Assembly (NCBI GenBank): GCA_004431415.1
Contig: QPMI01000483.1
Coordinates: forward strand, 186,001-250,000
Reading direction: 5' to 3'
DNA: 64,000 nt
Source: Cyanophora paradoxa
Lineage: Eukaryota > Glaucocystophyceae > Cyanophorales > Cyanophoraceae
How positions within the stretch are numbered: the first letter of the stretch is position 1; every line of letters begins with the position of its first letter. The notes below the pieces were generated by a model. That model saw nothing but the letters and a program-made list of their open reading frames with translations, was not told where the DNA came from and did no database searches. The position numbers and the translations under genes were made by a program. Below are positions 1 through 10,300 of this stretch, one piece after another.

Positions 1-225
1 CTTCTTCGCGAACTCTTTCGGTGCGCCGCGGGCGATCTGGAAGCAGAAACGTTAGCTAAAAGGCACGTACAGAGCGCCCGCACGCGCCTCGGCCGCCGGA
101 AAGCCGTGGCTGCCCTGCGCGACCTTCTTGGTCTTCGACGGCTGCGGCGCCGGCGCTGGGCTGTACCAGTCGATCGCCGACCCCACGTCGTCCGGCCACA
201 CCACTTCGAGCCTGAGATCGTCCAT
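1..225 (-). CDS. 5' part of an unidentified gene, running off the left edge
   Basis: A reading frame starts at the ATG whose complement is at 223-225 and reads left. It begins MDDLRLEVVWPDD, then a Pro/Ala/Lys-rich stretch. A likely intron lies near 37-80: its acceptor side reads TTTTAGCTAAC then TTCCAG, matching the CTAAC branch motif seen in other introns here. After it the frame may continue IARGAPKEFAKK. Two donors are possible (one gives a 30-base intron), so the exon join is uncertain. The rest lies outside the window. It sits head to head with the transporter at 364, leaving about 140 bases for a shared promoter. No family recognised. Confidence 0.4.
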
Positions 226-363
226 TGAGCTAGCTGGTCAACGAGGCGCGCGTATATGGTACCCCTGGAAAACGAAAGGTCGTTTGCACAGCGGCCAGGC
301 AGGCCGCCGCAGCGGAGGCGGGGCCTGCTCGCAGCTGAGGTCCGCCCGAGCGGCAGGGACGAG

Positions 364-2024
364 ATGGGTCAGCATCTCCCGTTGCTCCTCGGCACGGCGA
401 TGCTCTTGTGCGCTTCCCTCTCTGCCGCGTACGCGTTGCCTGACCCGCCCAGGCCCTGGAATGCCATTATGGGATCGTTCGACTACCTTCAAACTGCGTT
501 CCCGGCTCGAAGACCTGCGTTCGACACCAGCTGGCTATACCAGGCGAGCACGCTAGGAGGGGCTCTGCTCTGCTTCAATCCGACCATCTCATTGGCGTGG
601 AGCGTGCGGTCTCGCATCGCGGTTCCGCTCGCGGCCTTCGTGCGCGGGCTGGCACGCGAGCGCGAAAGGTGCCTGCAGCTGAGAGTCTCATCGCGCAGGT
701 GGCCCTATTCATCGCCGTCCCAGCCCTGCCGCCGGGCTCGGACAGCTCGTATACCGCACTGCTCGTTCTTGTTGCCGCCTCTGGAGTCGCCACGGCTGTT
801 CTGCAGCAGTCCCTGCTGGCCTGGGCGGCCTCCGCGGGCCGCGAGCAGCTGGTGGCCGTCGTTCAGGGAAACGCGGTGTCGGGGATCTTGATCTGCGGGG
901 CTCGCGTGGCCTCGAAGCTCGCCCTCCCCGCTTCGCTGGATGGTCTCCGCCAATCTGTGGTCGTCTACTTCGCGCTGGCGGTGAGCATGTCTCGTATATT
1001 CTAAACCACGGCTAACCTGCCGCGCAGGCGGGGTTCTCTTGCCTGTGCCTGTGGGCCTTCCTGCGGGCTGCGCCTGGCGAGCAGCCCGTGGCGCACGTGC
1101 ACGCAGAGGAGGAGTCCACGCTTCTCGAAAAGGCCCCGCCGCCCACCACAGACCGTGTGTCCCAGCACCCCATTAGCCAGTGAGCCATAAGTTGCTTCTT
1201 GCGGCTAACGGTGCCCAGGCTCTCTCTCGGAGATCGCGTGGATCGTGCGGTATCCCTTGCTCAGCACGTTCTCGACTTTTCTCGTATCACTCGCCCTTTT
1301 CCCTGCGTTTGCACTCGCCGCCCCCTGCCCAAATGTGAGCTTTGCTGTGAGGCAGTCCACTTTCCACTTTCAAAGCTCTCGGATGAACCTGTGGTCCTGC
1401 TTCTGTGCATGCAGGGCATCTCGCCCGACTGGAATGTCCTTCTCATCATCAGTGATTTCTGCATCTTCGACTTGATCGGTCGCTTACTTGCAAAGCGGTC
1501 CTGTTTTCCCCATTACTGCCTCTTGCCGATATTGATCTTTGGGACAGGCTTCAGCCACCGGGACTGCTGAGCCTTGCCCTCTTCACCCTTGCCCGCTCCC
1601 TCCTCGCGCTGCCCCTTCTATTGGCCGCCTCCCCCGCCGGCCGCGCCCTCCTACCGTCAGTCCTCGAACCTACATCCTCTCCGCTGACTGTGCCCCTCCT
1701 AGTCGCCATCGTCGCCTCCACCTCTGGCTTTGCCATCAGTGCGCGCACGCGTGTGGAACTTGCATGCTGCTGCGTTCCAAGTCCTACTGTTTTTGCTTAC
1801 ATCTGCGTTGTGTGAGCAGCAGCAGCCCTGGCACAGGCGCCACCCCTTGTCAGCCTGTCTGAGCACAGTTGTGCCTCCACCCTGATGGTACGTTTCCCCA
1901 GTCTGCTTAAAATCCAACAGTTCTCTGACCTTGCAATTGGCAGGCTGTGGCACTCAACGGGGGGCTCACGGCTGGGGCCCTCGTCGCCAACGCCCTCCAG
2001 CCCCTTGTTCTTGACTCCGCGTGA
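364..2024 (+). CDS. Equilibrative nucleoside transporter (ENT/SLC29 family)
   Basis: Membrane carrier expected to move nucleosides down their gradient across the plasma or an organelle membrane. I splice exons 364-639, 699-980, 1028-1154, 1219-1334 and from 1415 onward, plus later exons ending at TGA 2022-2024. The first helix is followed by PWNAIMGSFDYL, matching the ENT motif PWNxFI. Later come VQGNAVSGILICGAR (ENT helix 4), SPDWNVLLIISDF followed by FDLIGR, and near the end APPLVSLSEHSCASTLM then ALNGGLTAGALVA, which fits the family's last loop and helix closely. A charged loop around EEESTLLEKAPPPTTDR is the expected large central cytoplasmic loop. Introns are 47-80 bp with CTAAC or CTGAG before the acceptor; one donor is GTCCTG, poor but required by frame. 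An upstream in-frame ATG at 256 would add an Arg-rich leader and is less likely. Substrate cannot be told from sequence. Confidence 0.85.
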
Positions 2025-2330
2025 TCAATTAATATTGCAATTGGCCGAGTGGATCTAAACCTCTCAGTTGCAAACCACGCATGTGCGTGTATCTGTGCAC
2101 ACCATCGCACATATCGGCCGGAATTATACGAACTCGATCGATATCGAATTTTCTTAAGCTTCGAATTCGAGTTCGAATGCGCCGAAATGTTGAACACAAC
2201 CGCTGCACCGAAAATATAGCTATAGCTACGACCGCGCCTTCCCGCCGTTCGGTCACACATACCGAAACTGTAGACAGCAGTTTGGTTTCAACGCCGCGTG
2301 GACTGTGGCCGGGCACAGTTGGCTTTCAGG
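2025..2330. promoter_or_regulatory. Intergenic region upstream of the SH2 gene
   Basis: Between the transporter stop and the ATG at 2331. AT-richer than the genes, with self-complementary patches around 2133-2175 (GATCGATATC, AAGCTTCGAATTCGAGTTCGAA) and ATATAGCTATAGCTA near 2213-2227. No ORF supported; promoter and 5' UTR by position only. Confidence 0.35.
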
Positions 2331-4627
2331 ATGGATCGACTGCACGGGTTTCAGTTTTCACCGCCCGAGACAGATCCGTCCGACCTTCTAGCCTCGTTCC
2401 CGGCGTACGCACCTGACGAGCCCGGGTTCGGAAGCGGCTACGCGGGCCTGCCTTTGGAGAGTCTTGGCAGCGTATACAGCCAGCAGGGATTTCCCGGTGG
2501 CATTGGCGTCAATCCCCTCGGCGTTCCCAATGTCGTTGCTATGCCCACAAGCCCCGACGGGGCGGACCATCGGGCGGGTGCAGCTCCTACTGCTATCTCG
2601 CTCAGCGCCCGATTTCTCGAGAACTACGCGTACGGCATCTCGAAGAAGCACAACAACAGCGCGGTTTTCCTCGTTCAGGGCGGCGAGAGCCCGCATCGCG
2701 TGACCCTGGAACTCTCCCTATCCAGCCCGGTCCGTGGCTCTCGCACCACGCATCACTCACATCCGCTGAGCTCGCATACAGCCATCCTTTCCTGTCCGTG
2801 TGTCACTCCGCCTGGCATACTCGGACTCCGACCAGCCTGTGCTCCCGGAGACGGTCAGACGGCTCGCTGCGTCGGAACGCGACGCCAGTATGACAGTGCC
2901 TCGGCTGCAGGTGTCCGGCGTGACATTGCCACCGCTCACCGAATGGGAGACTGGCGCCTTGCCTTCCGTCATCTTTGAGCCGAACAGCAATCTGGTCAGG
3001 CGCCTCATCTTGGTACCAGAACAGCACCCACTTGTTGAGTAACTTGCTTTTGCTTACTGACACGTTCAAACAGAAATTCAACAGATTGAGTCGCAAGAAC
3101 TTGTTCTCGCTTATTGTCGAGTCTGGTAAATACTCTCCTGTATTCTGTCTGAATTAAATGTTGTTGATGCAGCACAGACTGCAAGACCTTTCAGTGCAAA
3201 CTGGGCCCCCTGATGGCCGGATCAAGATTTGATCAGAGCTTAGACACGTTCAGGTTCGTAGTATCACATCCGAGCAGAGCAATGCGATAGCTGACCTTGA
3301 GCAGCGACATCTGGGATGGAGCATTACAGGGTGCGAAAGGCCGGGAGGAAGGGAAGGCTTCCAGACGCATCCGGGAAGCTCGAGAAGCTCGACTTGCAGG
3401 ACAGGCGGGAGCAGCCTCCAGTATCTCATCGAGCTCTTCAGCAGGGCCCGGCCAACAAGCCCGGGAGCGAAAGCAGCCACGGCCAGTTCAGCACGTAGTG
3501 AAGCAAGAAGCCCCCATTGACATAGGCAGCCTTCAGATCATCAACAGCCCAGAGACCGCCCAGCCAACATTCGCAGATGACCAGGACGTAGTAGAGCCTC
3601 CTGAGCCACTTGAACCCGGTTTGAAGGCGATCGTTGAGCGTGCTCATTTCGCACGACTGGAGGGCAAGCTGTTGACAGCACTGCAAGAAGCGAACATGCT
3701 TCTGAAGCCACCCCAATGGATACCTTTTGCCACAGCCCTTTCTCAGATGTTACGTGAGGTGCGCCTTGTTGAGTTCGTGCACATTTCGCCGGTTGTGCTG
3801 ACTGTTACCATTCGAAGCCAAATTTGAAGCGCATAGTCATGATTGCCCCTGGCATATTGAGCTTTTGGGAGCAGTGGAAGTTTCTGTTCCGGACTCAGGG
3901 GCCCATCCTTTCGGCGGAGGTCGTACACGGTGTGCTGGTGGAGCTGTTCGCTGGAGTTCTGACTGTCAGCTTGTCCGACATCGACCTCGTCGCTTCTGTT
4001 GCCATTGGAGAAGGCAAGCGGCCAAGCCTGGGGTGGGCATCGAAGGGCTTCACGGAGGAGGAATGCCAGTTGATCGCCTTCTGGAGCTACCCTGCATCGC
4101 TTTGCTTACGTGTGCTTCTATGAGAGTCTGGGGCATGTATAGCCTCTGACGTGAAGCCCGCAGGATCTGCTCAAACATTGGTAGAGAAGAAGGATCCCAA
4201 GTGGTTCTATCCTTTGTTACCATCTGAGGCAGCACAGCGGCGATTGACTGGATCTCCTTCTGGTGCATTCTTGTTTCTCCCAAGCAGTTTTTTCATGTTC
4301 TTAATTGCGCCCAGGGAGCTTTCTTCTTCGCCTGTCCTCGCAGGCGTTTCCAGATGAGGGAGCTGGCCTTGTCACTGCAAGCTTTGTGAAGAACGATGGT
4401 GTGTCCTCCAGAGCCAATTTTTCTTCCCCATACTGACTGCATTTGCAGGAGTGTACCACCAGCGCATACCAGTGTTGTCAACATCACCGAACCTTTTTGC
4501 CTCGGCTGACGAGATCATCACCTACATTAAAAGTCATCCAAACAGGTTCAAAACGGTTTGGATGTCACCAGAAGAACTCGCCACCAAGCGAGTGCGTGGA
4601 ACTGAGGGAAAGTATTTCAACGATTAG
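2331..4627 (+). CDS. STAT-like protein with a C-terminal linker and SH2 domain
   Basis: About 620 residues from nine exons (2331-2729, 2782-3012, 3074-3125, 3178-3253, 3305-3758, 3818-4109, 4164-4262, 4314-4398, 4449-4627). The C-terminal SH2 domain is clear once spliced: KWFYPLLPSEAAQRRL, then GSFLLRLSSQ with the invariant phosphotyrosine-binding arginine, then VYHQRIPVLST and FASADEIITYIKSHP. GSFLLRLSS resembles the STAT form GTFLLRFS. The exon junction at 4262/4314 runs through this motif. Upstream, a helical region (about residues 180-450, including WEQWKFLF and FTEEECQLIAFW) occupies the STAT linker position. The N-terminal 200 residues contain a beta-rich segment (NSAVFLVQGGESPHRVTLELS) that could be the DNA-binding part, but I cannot prove it. 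The protein ends RVRGTEGKYFND; its tyrosine, just after the SH2 domain, sits where STATs carry the activating phosphotyrosine. Expected role: phosphotyrosine-dependent signalling or transcription. Plant STAT-type linker-SH2 proteins are the closest alternative class. Confidence 0.8.
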
Positions 4628-4701
4628 CCCAGCTGATAGCCGTACTAGTACTGCAGTATTTAGTCTAGCAAGGATAGGATTGTATCCCATACGCACTTTT
4701 T

Positions 4702-4738
4702 GGGGAAGGGTAAAACACTTCCCCTGTCCCTCTCCTTT
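4702..4738. repeat. GGGGAAG hairpin element, copy 1
   Basis: GGGGAAG and CTTCCCC flank a 9-base loop, followed by a pyrimidine tract TGTCCCTCTCCTT. The same 37 bases recur at 5303-5339 with about four mismatches, and a related stem lies at 36585-36610. Probably the end of a small non-autonomous transposable element. Confidence 0.5.
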
Positions 4739-5302
4739 GGTCACAGTACCCTGGGCCCTGGACACTTCTCCCGCTCATGATCAGCGGCTCCCCGAAGGGG
4801 TACTCCCCCCGCTCAGTGGCTCCCAAAGGATGCGAGTGGCTCAGTTGAGTCTGATCGCTTGATCATTGAGTGAACTCCTGAGTCCCGGCGGGGCGGGGTC
4901 ACTGGGTCCAGCCCCTACTACTACTACTTCAATTTCTTGGAACCGTGAACTTCAAAACCTTGGACTTGGCAGTCGAATTTCCGACTCGCGATCGGCAAGG
5001 TTCAAATGCGCCCGGCGGCCAAACTGTCTCAGAGTCTGAGGCGCCCGGCGCAAATGCGCCGCGGGCCGCCCCGGCGGTACATTTGAGCTTTCAGGCTTTT
5101 AAATCATTGAATTTGCAAAATTGACAATAACTTCCGAAGTTCGCTATCGTATTTCGGGGGGTCTAACTGGCTGAACGGCTTAACTTAGTAAGCTTGGCCG
5201 TGCCGCAGTGCCCTGAATGGTGAAATGAATTCCGAAGTTCATGCAATTGATGATTAATCTTGAAACTTTTTGAAATACTTGCCAAGTTGAAACCTTATAA
5301 TT

Positions 5303-5339
5303 GGGGAAGGGAAAATCACTTCCCCTGTCCCTCTCCTTA
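5303..5339. repeat. GGGGAAG hairpin element, copy 2
   Basis: Second copy of the 4702-4738 element in the same orientation, 601 bases further on, including the pyrimidine tract. The sequence between the copies is not obviously repeated, so these look like dispersed rather than long tandem copies. Confidence 0.5.
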
Positions 5340-7322
5340 GGGCCCAACCCTACCCCAAATCCTGTTTCCCCGACCTCCTCAAAACCCGGGCCGCGCGGTA
5401 TATCCTGAAAGCACATCCCAAGGGGACCCCGAAACCATGTCGCCCGGTCCCGTCCGACCAAAGGGTGATCCAGGAACGGGCACCAACTCCCGGGACAAAA
5501 ACGGGTCCAGCGACGCATAGGGAGCAGATATACGAGCCAAACCAGTTCGAGGTCGTTGCACGCATCATGAACAACATTCCGTACAGCAGGAGCAAGGCCG
5601 GATGCGAGCGCGGTTGCGTGGGAGGACGCCGCGCGCCCTAGCCAATCACATTAGAGAGTCAGTTAACTTACCCTGAGGAAAGTCTTTTCGCGGACCCCCC
5701 CGGCCGCTTTCTCCCTCCCGCCCTGGCCAGCGCTTTCTCCTAAGCTTCCCGACAGCCCGGCCGGCCGCGGCGCTCTCTGTCACGCGCGCCTCTCGCGCGC
5801 GCGGCAGTCTGCTGTAGCTAGCCGCGCCATGAACGCCACAGCCGCTCCAACCGCACGCACCCCGGTCGCAAGCCGGCCACAAGCCGGTCGCACTAGCTTG
5901 CGCCGTGGGGTCGCATCAGGTTTGCCCGCGGCGCGCCAGCTGCGCAGGAGCCCGAGGCCATGTCCGCGCCGCGCAATGCCCCGGGCCCGCGCGCGGCGCC
6001 GGCCGCGCGCCGGGCGCCCGGCCGGCGCGGCAGTACGAGCTCGCGCGCGACGGCCGCGGGGCAATTGCAAGCGCATGCGCAGGTTGCGAACGTCTAGATC
6101 TGGCCATGGCCAGCAGCGCGCCTCGAGCTCCGATCCGATCGATCCGATCATGCGCACTCGCAACACACGCACATGCCTACCTTCATGCACGGTGCGCTCG
6201 CAGCTACGCAGCGCCCTTGGTACCAGTCTTTGCCCGCTCAGTTGCATTATCTCGCCCTAGGCCCTCCGGTCCATTCGGCGTGTCCCGCAATCGCGCGCGT
6301 GACGTCGACGGCCTCGCGCTCGCGCGTGACGGGGCATGCGCAAGCGCAGGAGCAGACATGTACATCCACAAGGTTTGCGAGCCATCCCGGCCCACTGCGC
6401 CGCGTCCAACCTCTTCTAGCCTCCTCTTTCGAATTTTATATTTAGCCTCGAAAACAGCTCGCCTGCAGCTGGCGCCGGCCTGGCGTCGGATGGCCGCGGC
6501 TACCGCCTTCAAGGCTTCTGGACCGGAGCCTCGGAGCGCTAGCTCTGCTTTTCTTCCATTTGAATGGACGCAGCGGTCCTTCAAGTTTGCTCCTTTTCCT
6601 GCTCTCTAGATCTCCGGATTCAAGCCATCGCCCCAAATTCGCGAGTGACTTTCCCTTCCCCGGACCCCGCAGCGGCGTGCACGAGCACGACCCCTTCCGA
6701 GCGCGCGCCGCAGCGGGCCCTTTTTAACAGACCGTCGGACCGTCGGACCTGGATTGATAAGCCTGGCCCAGCGGCAGTGACTCATGATCAGTGACTGGTG
6801 TGAGGCTCTGCACCCTTCTCGAAGCCCTTAAAGCCGCTCAACGGCTGAGCCTTCAAGGCTTAAACTTTTGAAAGCTTTCAGAGCCTGAGAGTCCAACGGT
6901 CTCACTGAGTCACTGAGTCACAGACTGAGAGTCTAACGCCGGGGCGCATGCGGAGCCTGGCAGGGTTTACGTTTATGTTCTCGCGCGATCGGACTCCGGG
7001 AAATGCCATGATGTCTTCAATGCAAGGCTTGAAGCCATGAAGCCACTGGGGGGGCCAGTCACTGAGTGAAGGTTGCATGAGCAGTCCATGGGGCTTCGCC
7101 GAGTCGAATCATGAATCCAAGGCGTACTGTATACGTAGCTATATAGCTACCGTAGTACTGCAACTGGTGATCGTATGTCACTTATTCATATCCATTCCAC
7201 GATGAATTGCAAATTCGAAAGCCTTGAAGCCTTGAAATTTCAAGAAGACGCAATAATGTACTTCGGTATACGTAATGGGTCAACCCGACTCGGCGAACCC
7301 GGCGTCGTTCTGGGGTACTAGT

Positions 7323-10300
7323 CTACACAAAAAGCTCGGAGGCGGCCTCCTCGATGGCCCGTGGGCTTGCCTCCTCGCCGTGCAGAGAGACCAGCCGCGC
7401 CGGTGACGCCGCCGCCCGCCCCGCCGCCCCTCCCCGCGCCGAGCTTGAAACCGAGCCGGCCCGGGGCGGGGTCGAACGACGCGAGCCGGCCGCCGCCGCC
7501 GCCGCCGCCGCCGCCTTGGCGCGGGAGGCGCCGCGGAGGAACTGGGCGGGGGCGTGAGCGGGCGCGGCGCAGGGGCGGAGGCGGCGCGCACGGCGAGGAG
7601 CTCGGCGAGGACGAGCGGCTTCAGCAGCGCCCCGGAGCCAGCCGGCAGCGCGGGCCCGTCGCCGCCCCGACCGCCGGCCCGCGGAGCAGGGCAACGGCGC
7701 GGGGCGGCTCGCGCGGGCCGCCGCCTCCGCCAGGCGCGTGCTCGCGGGGCCCTCAACGATGTCCCGGGGCGGGGGCGCCAGCGGGAGGGCCCCGGGCGGG
7801 GCGGGCGGGGCGGGCCCGACAGCGGCGCCCTCCGGGAGGCTCTCGTCGACGAGGAGGGCGTCGTAGGGGCCCGCCCCGCCCACCCCAGCAGCGCCCGCGC
7901 CCGCGCCGCCGACCCCGCCCACGTGCACGCGCACCCTGCGCCGCGCGAGTCAGCGCCGCCGCCGCGGGCCGTCGGGTGGGGAGCGGGGCGCGCCGGCGTC
8001 GTCGCAGTAGGCGTCCACCGCGTCGGCGAGCGGCCCGCTGCGAGGGGCGCGTCAAGCGCGCCTGGCGGCGGCGCTGGGACGGGGCGGGGCGCACCAGTCC
8101 GTGGCGACAAGGACGCGGACGGGGGGAAGATAGCGAGGGGCCGCACCGCGCGGGCCCCGGGGCGAGGCGCACGCCGAGGGCGGGCCCGGGCGGCGGGCCC
8201 GCGGGGGCGGGCCGCGCCCCGACGAGGAGCGGGAGGAGCAGCGCCAGGTGGGGCCCCCAGCGCCGGCGTCAGCCCCGCCCGAGGCGAGGCTGCCCTCGCG
8301 GCGCAGGAAGGGCGTCAGGGGCCCGAGGCGCTCTGCGGGAGGGCGGGAGGGCGGCGCAGGGGCGGGGGCGGGGCGGAGGAGAGGGTGGCCTGGGCGCCGC
8401 GGCCGGGCCCGTCGGAGGCGAGGCGGAGGGTGGCGCCGGCGGAGCGGAGGAGGCGGCGGGCGAGGGCGAGGGAGAGGCCGGAGACGTGCCCGTCGGGGCC
8501 TCCCACAGGAGCGCGTCGTCGTCGGGCCCGTTCAGGCGCGCCACCTCGCGCGCCCCGAGGCCGGCCCCCGTGTCCGCGACCGCCACCTCCACGCGCGGCG
8601 CCGGGCCGGCCCCCGGCTCGCACCAGATGGAGACCGAGCCGGCCGCCGTGAAGCGCACCGCGTTCTCCAGCAGCGCGTCCAGCGCCCGCCGCAGCGCCCC
8701 GGGCTCCGCCGCCACCCGCCCGGGGCACGCCGGCGAGACGTAGCAGACGAGCTCGAGGCCGCGGGCGGCGGCGGCGGGGCGTGGGCGCGGGCGGCGGCCT
8801 CGAGGGCGTCGCGGAGGGGCACTCGGCGGGGCCGCGGGGCGACTCGAGGCCGGCCTCGAGGCGCGCGTAGACGGCCGCCTCGTCGGGGGCGGCCGGCGGG
8901 AGGAGCGGGGCGAGGGCGCGGGCCTTGGCGCGCGCCGAGGCCCGCAGCGCGGCGAGCGCGGCCGCCTCGGCGGTCTCGCGCGAGACGCAGAGGAGGCCGG
9001 TGCGGGCCCCCGAGCCGGCGCAGCGCGCGGCCGCCTGCACGGTGAGCGCCGCCTCGGCGCCCGCCGCCGTCGCGAAGGCGAGCGGCACGTCCGCCGCCTC
9101 CTCCGCATCGCCCCGCGCCACGAGCCTGCGCCCCGCGCCGTCAGGAGGCGCCCTCCGCGCGGCGCCGGCGCCGGCGCGGCGGGGCGCACGCGTCGAAGAG
9201 GTCGGCCCAGGGGCCGGCGGCGGCGGGGCGAGGAGGGAGTGGAGCGGGGCGCCGAGGGCCTCCTCCGCGGGGCGCCCCGTGAGGGCCTCCATGGCGGGGC
9301 TCCACTCGGTGAGGCAGGCGGCGGCGTCGACGGCGAAGGCGGGGGAGGCGGAGCAGGCGAGGGCGTGCTCGAGGTCGCGCTGCAGCTGCGCGGCGCGCCC
9401 CTCCGCCGCGTCCACCGTCGTCAGCAGCGCCCGCCGCTCCGAGATGTCCCGCACGCAGACCACCAGCTGCGGCGCCCCCGAGAGCAGCGTGTGCCCCACC
9501 GAGAACTCCGCCGGGAAGAGGCGCGCCCCGTCCTGCGCGGCGGCGTGGGCGGGCGGGGCGGGGGAGCTGCGAGGGGGCGGCGGGGCGCGGACGCGGCGGC
9601 AGGCGAGGAACTCGGAGGCGCGGCCGGTGCGCTCGAGGACCTCGGCGGCGAGGAAGGCCTCGAAGACGGCGCGGTCCGCGGGGGCGATCAGCTCGGGGCC
9701 CAGCTGCGCCCCCTGCACCGCCTCGGGGCGCCCGATGCCGAAGAGCTCGAGGGCGCGCGAGTTGAGCATGGAGACGCGCCCGCGCTCGTCGCACACGATG
9801 ATCGCGTCCAGCATCCCGCTGATGATCGCCAGCAGCGACCGCATCTTCACCAGCCTGCCCCGCCCCCTCCCGTCAGGCTCTGCGGGGCGGGGCGGGGCGG
9901 GGCGGGCGGGGCGGGCGGGGCGAGGGCGCACTCGCGGGAGAAGGTGTCGAGCTCGACGAGGAAGGACCCCAGGAGCGGCGCCCGCCGCGGCGTCGCCTGC
10001 GCGCGCGCCCCGCCCCAGTCGCACGGAGCCCCAGAAGGCGAGGCGAAAGGGGGCGTACCTGGGGGAGGGTGAGGCCGGGCCCGCGGCCGGCGAGGATGTC
10101 GGCGACGCGGCGGGAGAGGCGGCGGACGCTGGAGGCGGGGCGGAGGCAGCGGAAGTTGTCGGAGGCGAGGCGGAGGGAGGTGACGGCGGCGACCTCGACG
10201 TGGAAGGCCCGCAGCTGCCGCCCGATCTCCCACGAGACCGCCCCCATCAGCGCCACCACGCACAGCATCGCCCCCGCCGCGATCCCCGCCGTCGTCCGCG

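Larger units (their letters stand above)
4628..7322. other. Gene-poor interval with short dispersed repeats
   Basis: No spliced gene could be supported. It holds two copies of a 37-base element (4702-4738 and 5303-5339), a GC-rich block at 5000-5090, alternating GC/CG runs at 5750-6070, and AT-richer sequence from 6780 onward with recurrent CTGAGAGTC, CACTGAGTCA and CTTGAAGCC words. The frame at 5829-6260 (ATG MNATAAPTART) is Arg/Ala/Pro-rich composition noise. The last part should include the 3' UTR of the histidine kinase. Confidence 0.5.

Noticed and set aside
5829-6260. ATG-started frame MNATAAPTART in the gene-poor interval
   Set aside because: Low-complexity Arg/Ala/Pro, no splice-supported extension and overlapping equally long frames on both strands.
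7361-8743. Plus-strand frame opposite the histidine kinase C terminus
   Set aside because: The minus strand carries the recognisable N, G1 and G2 boxes and receiver motif; this is its antisense shadow.
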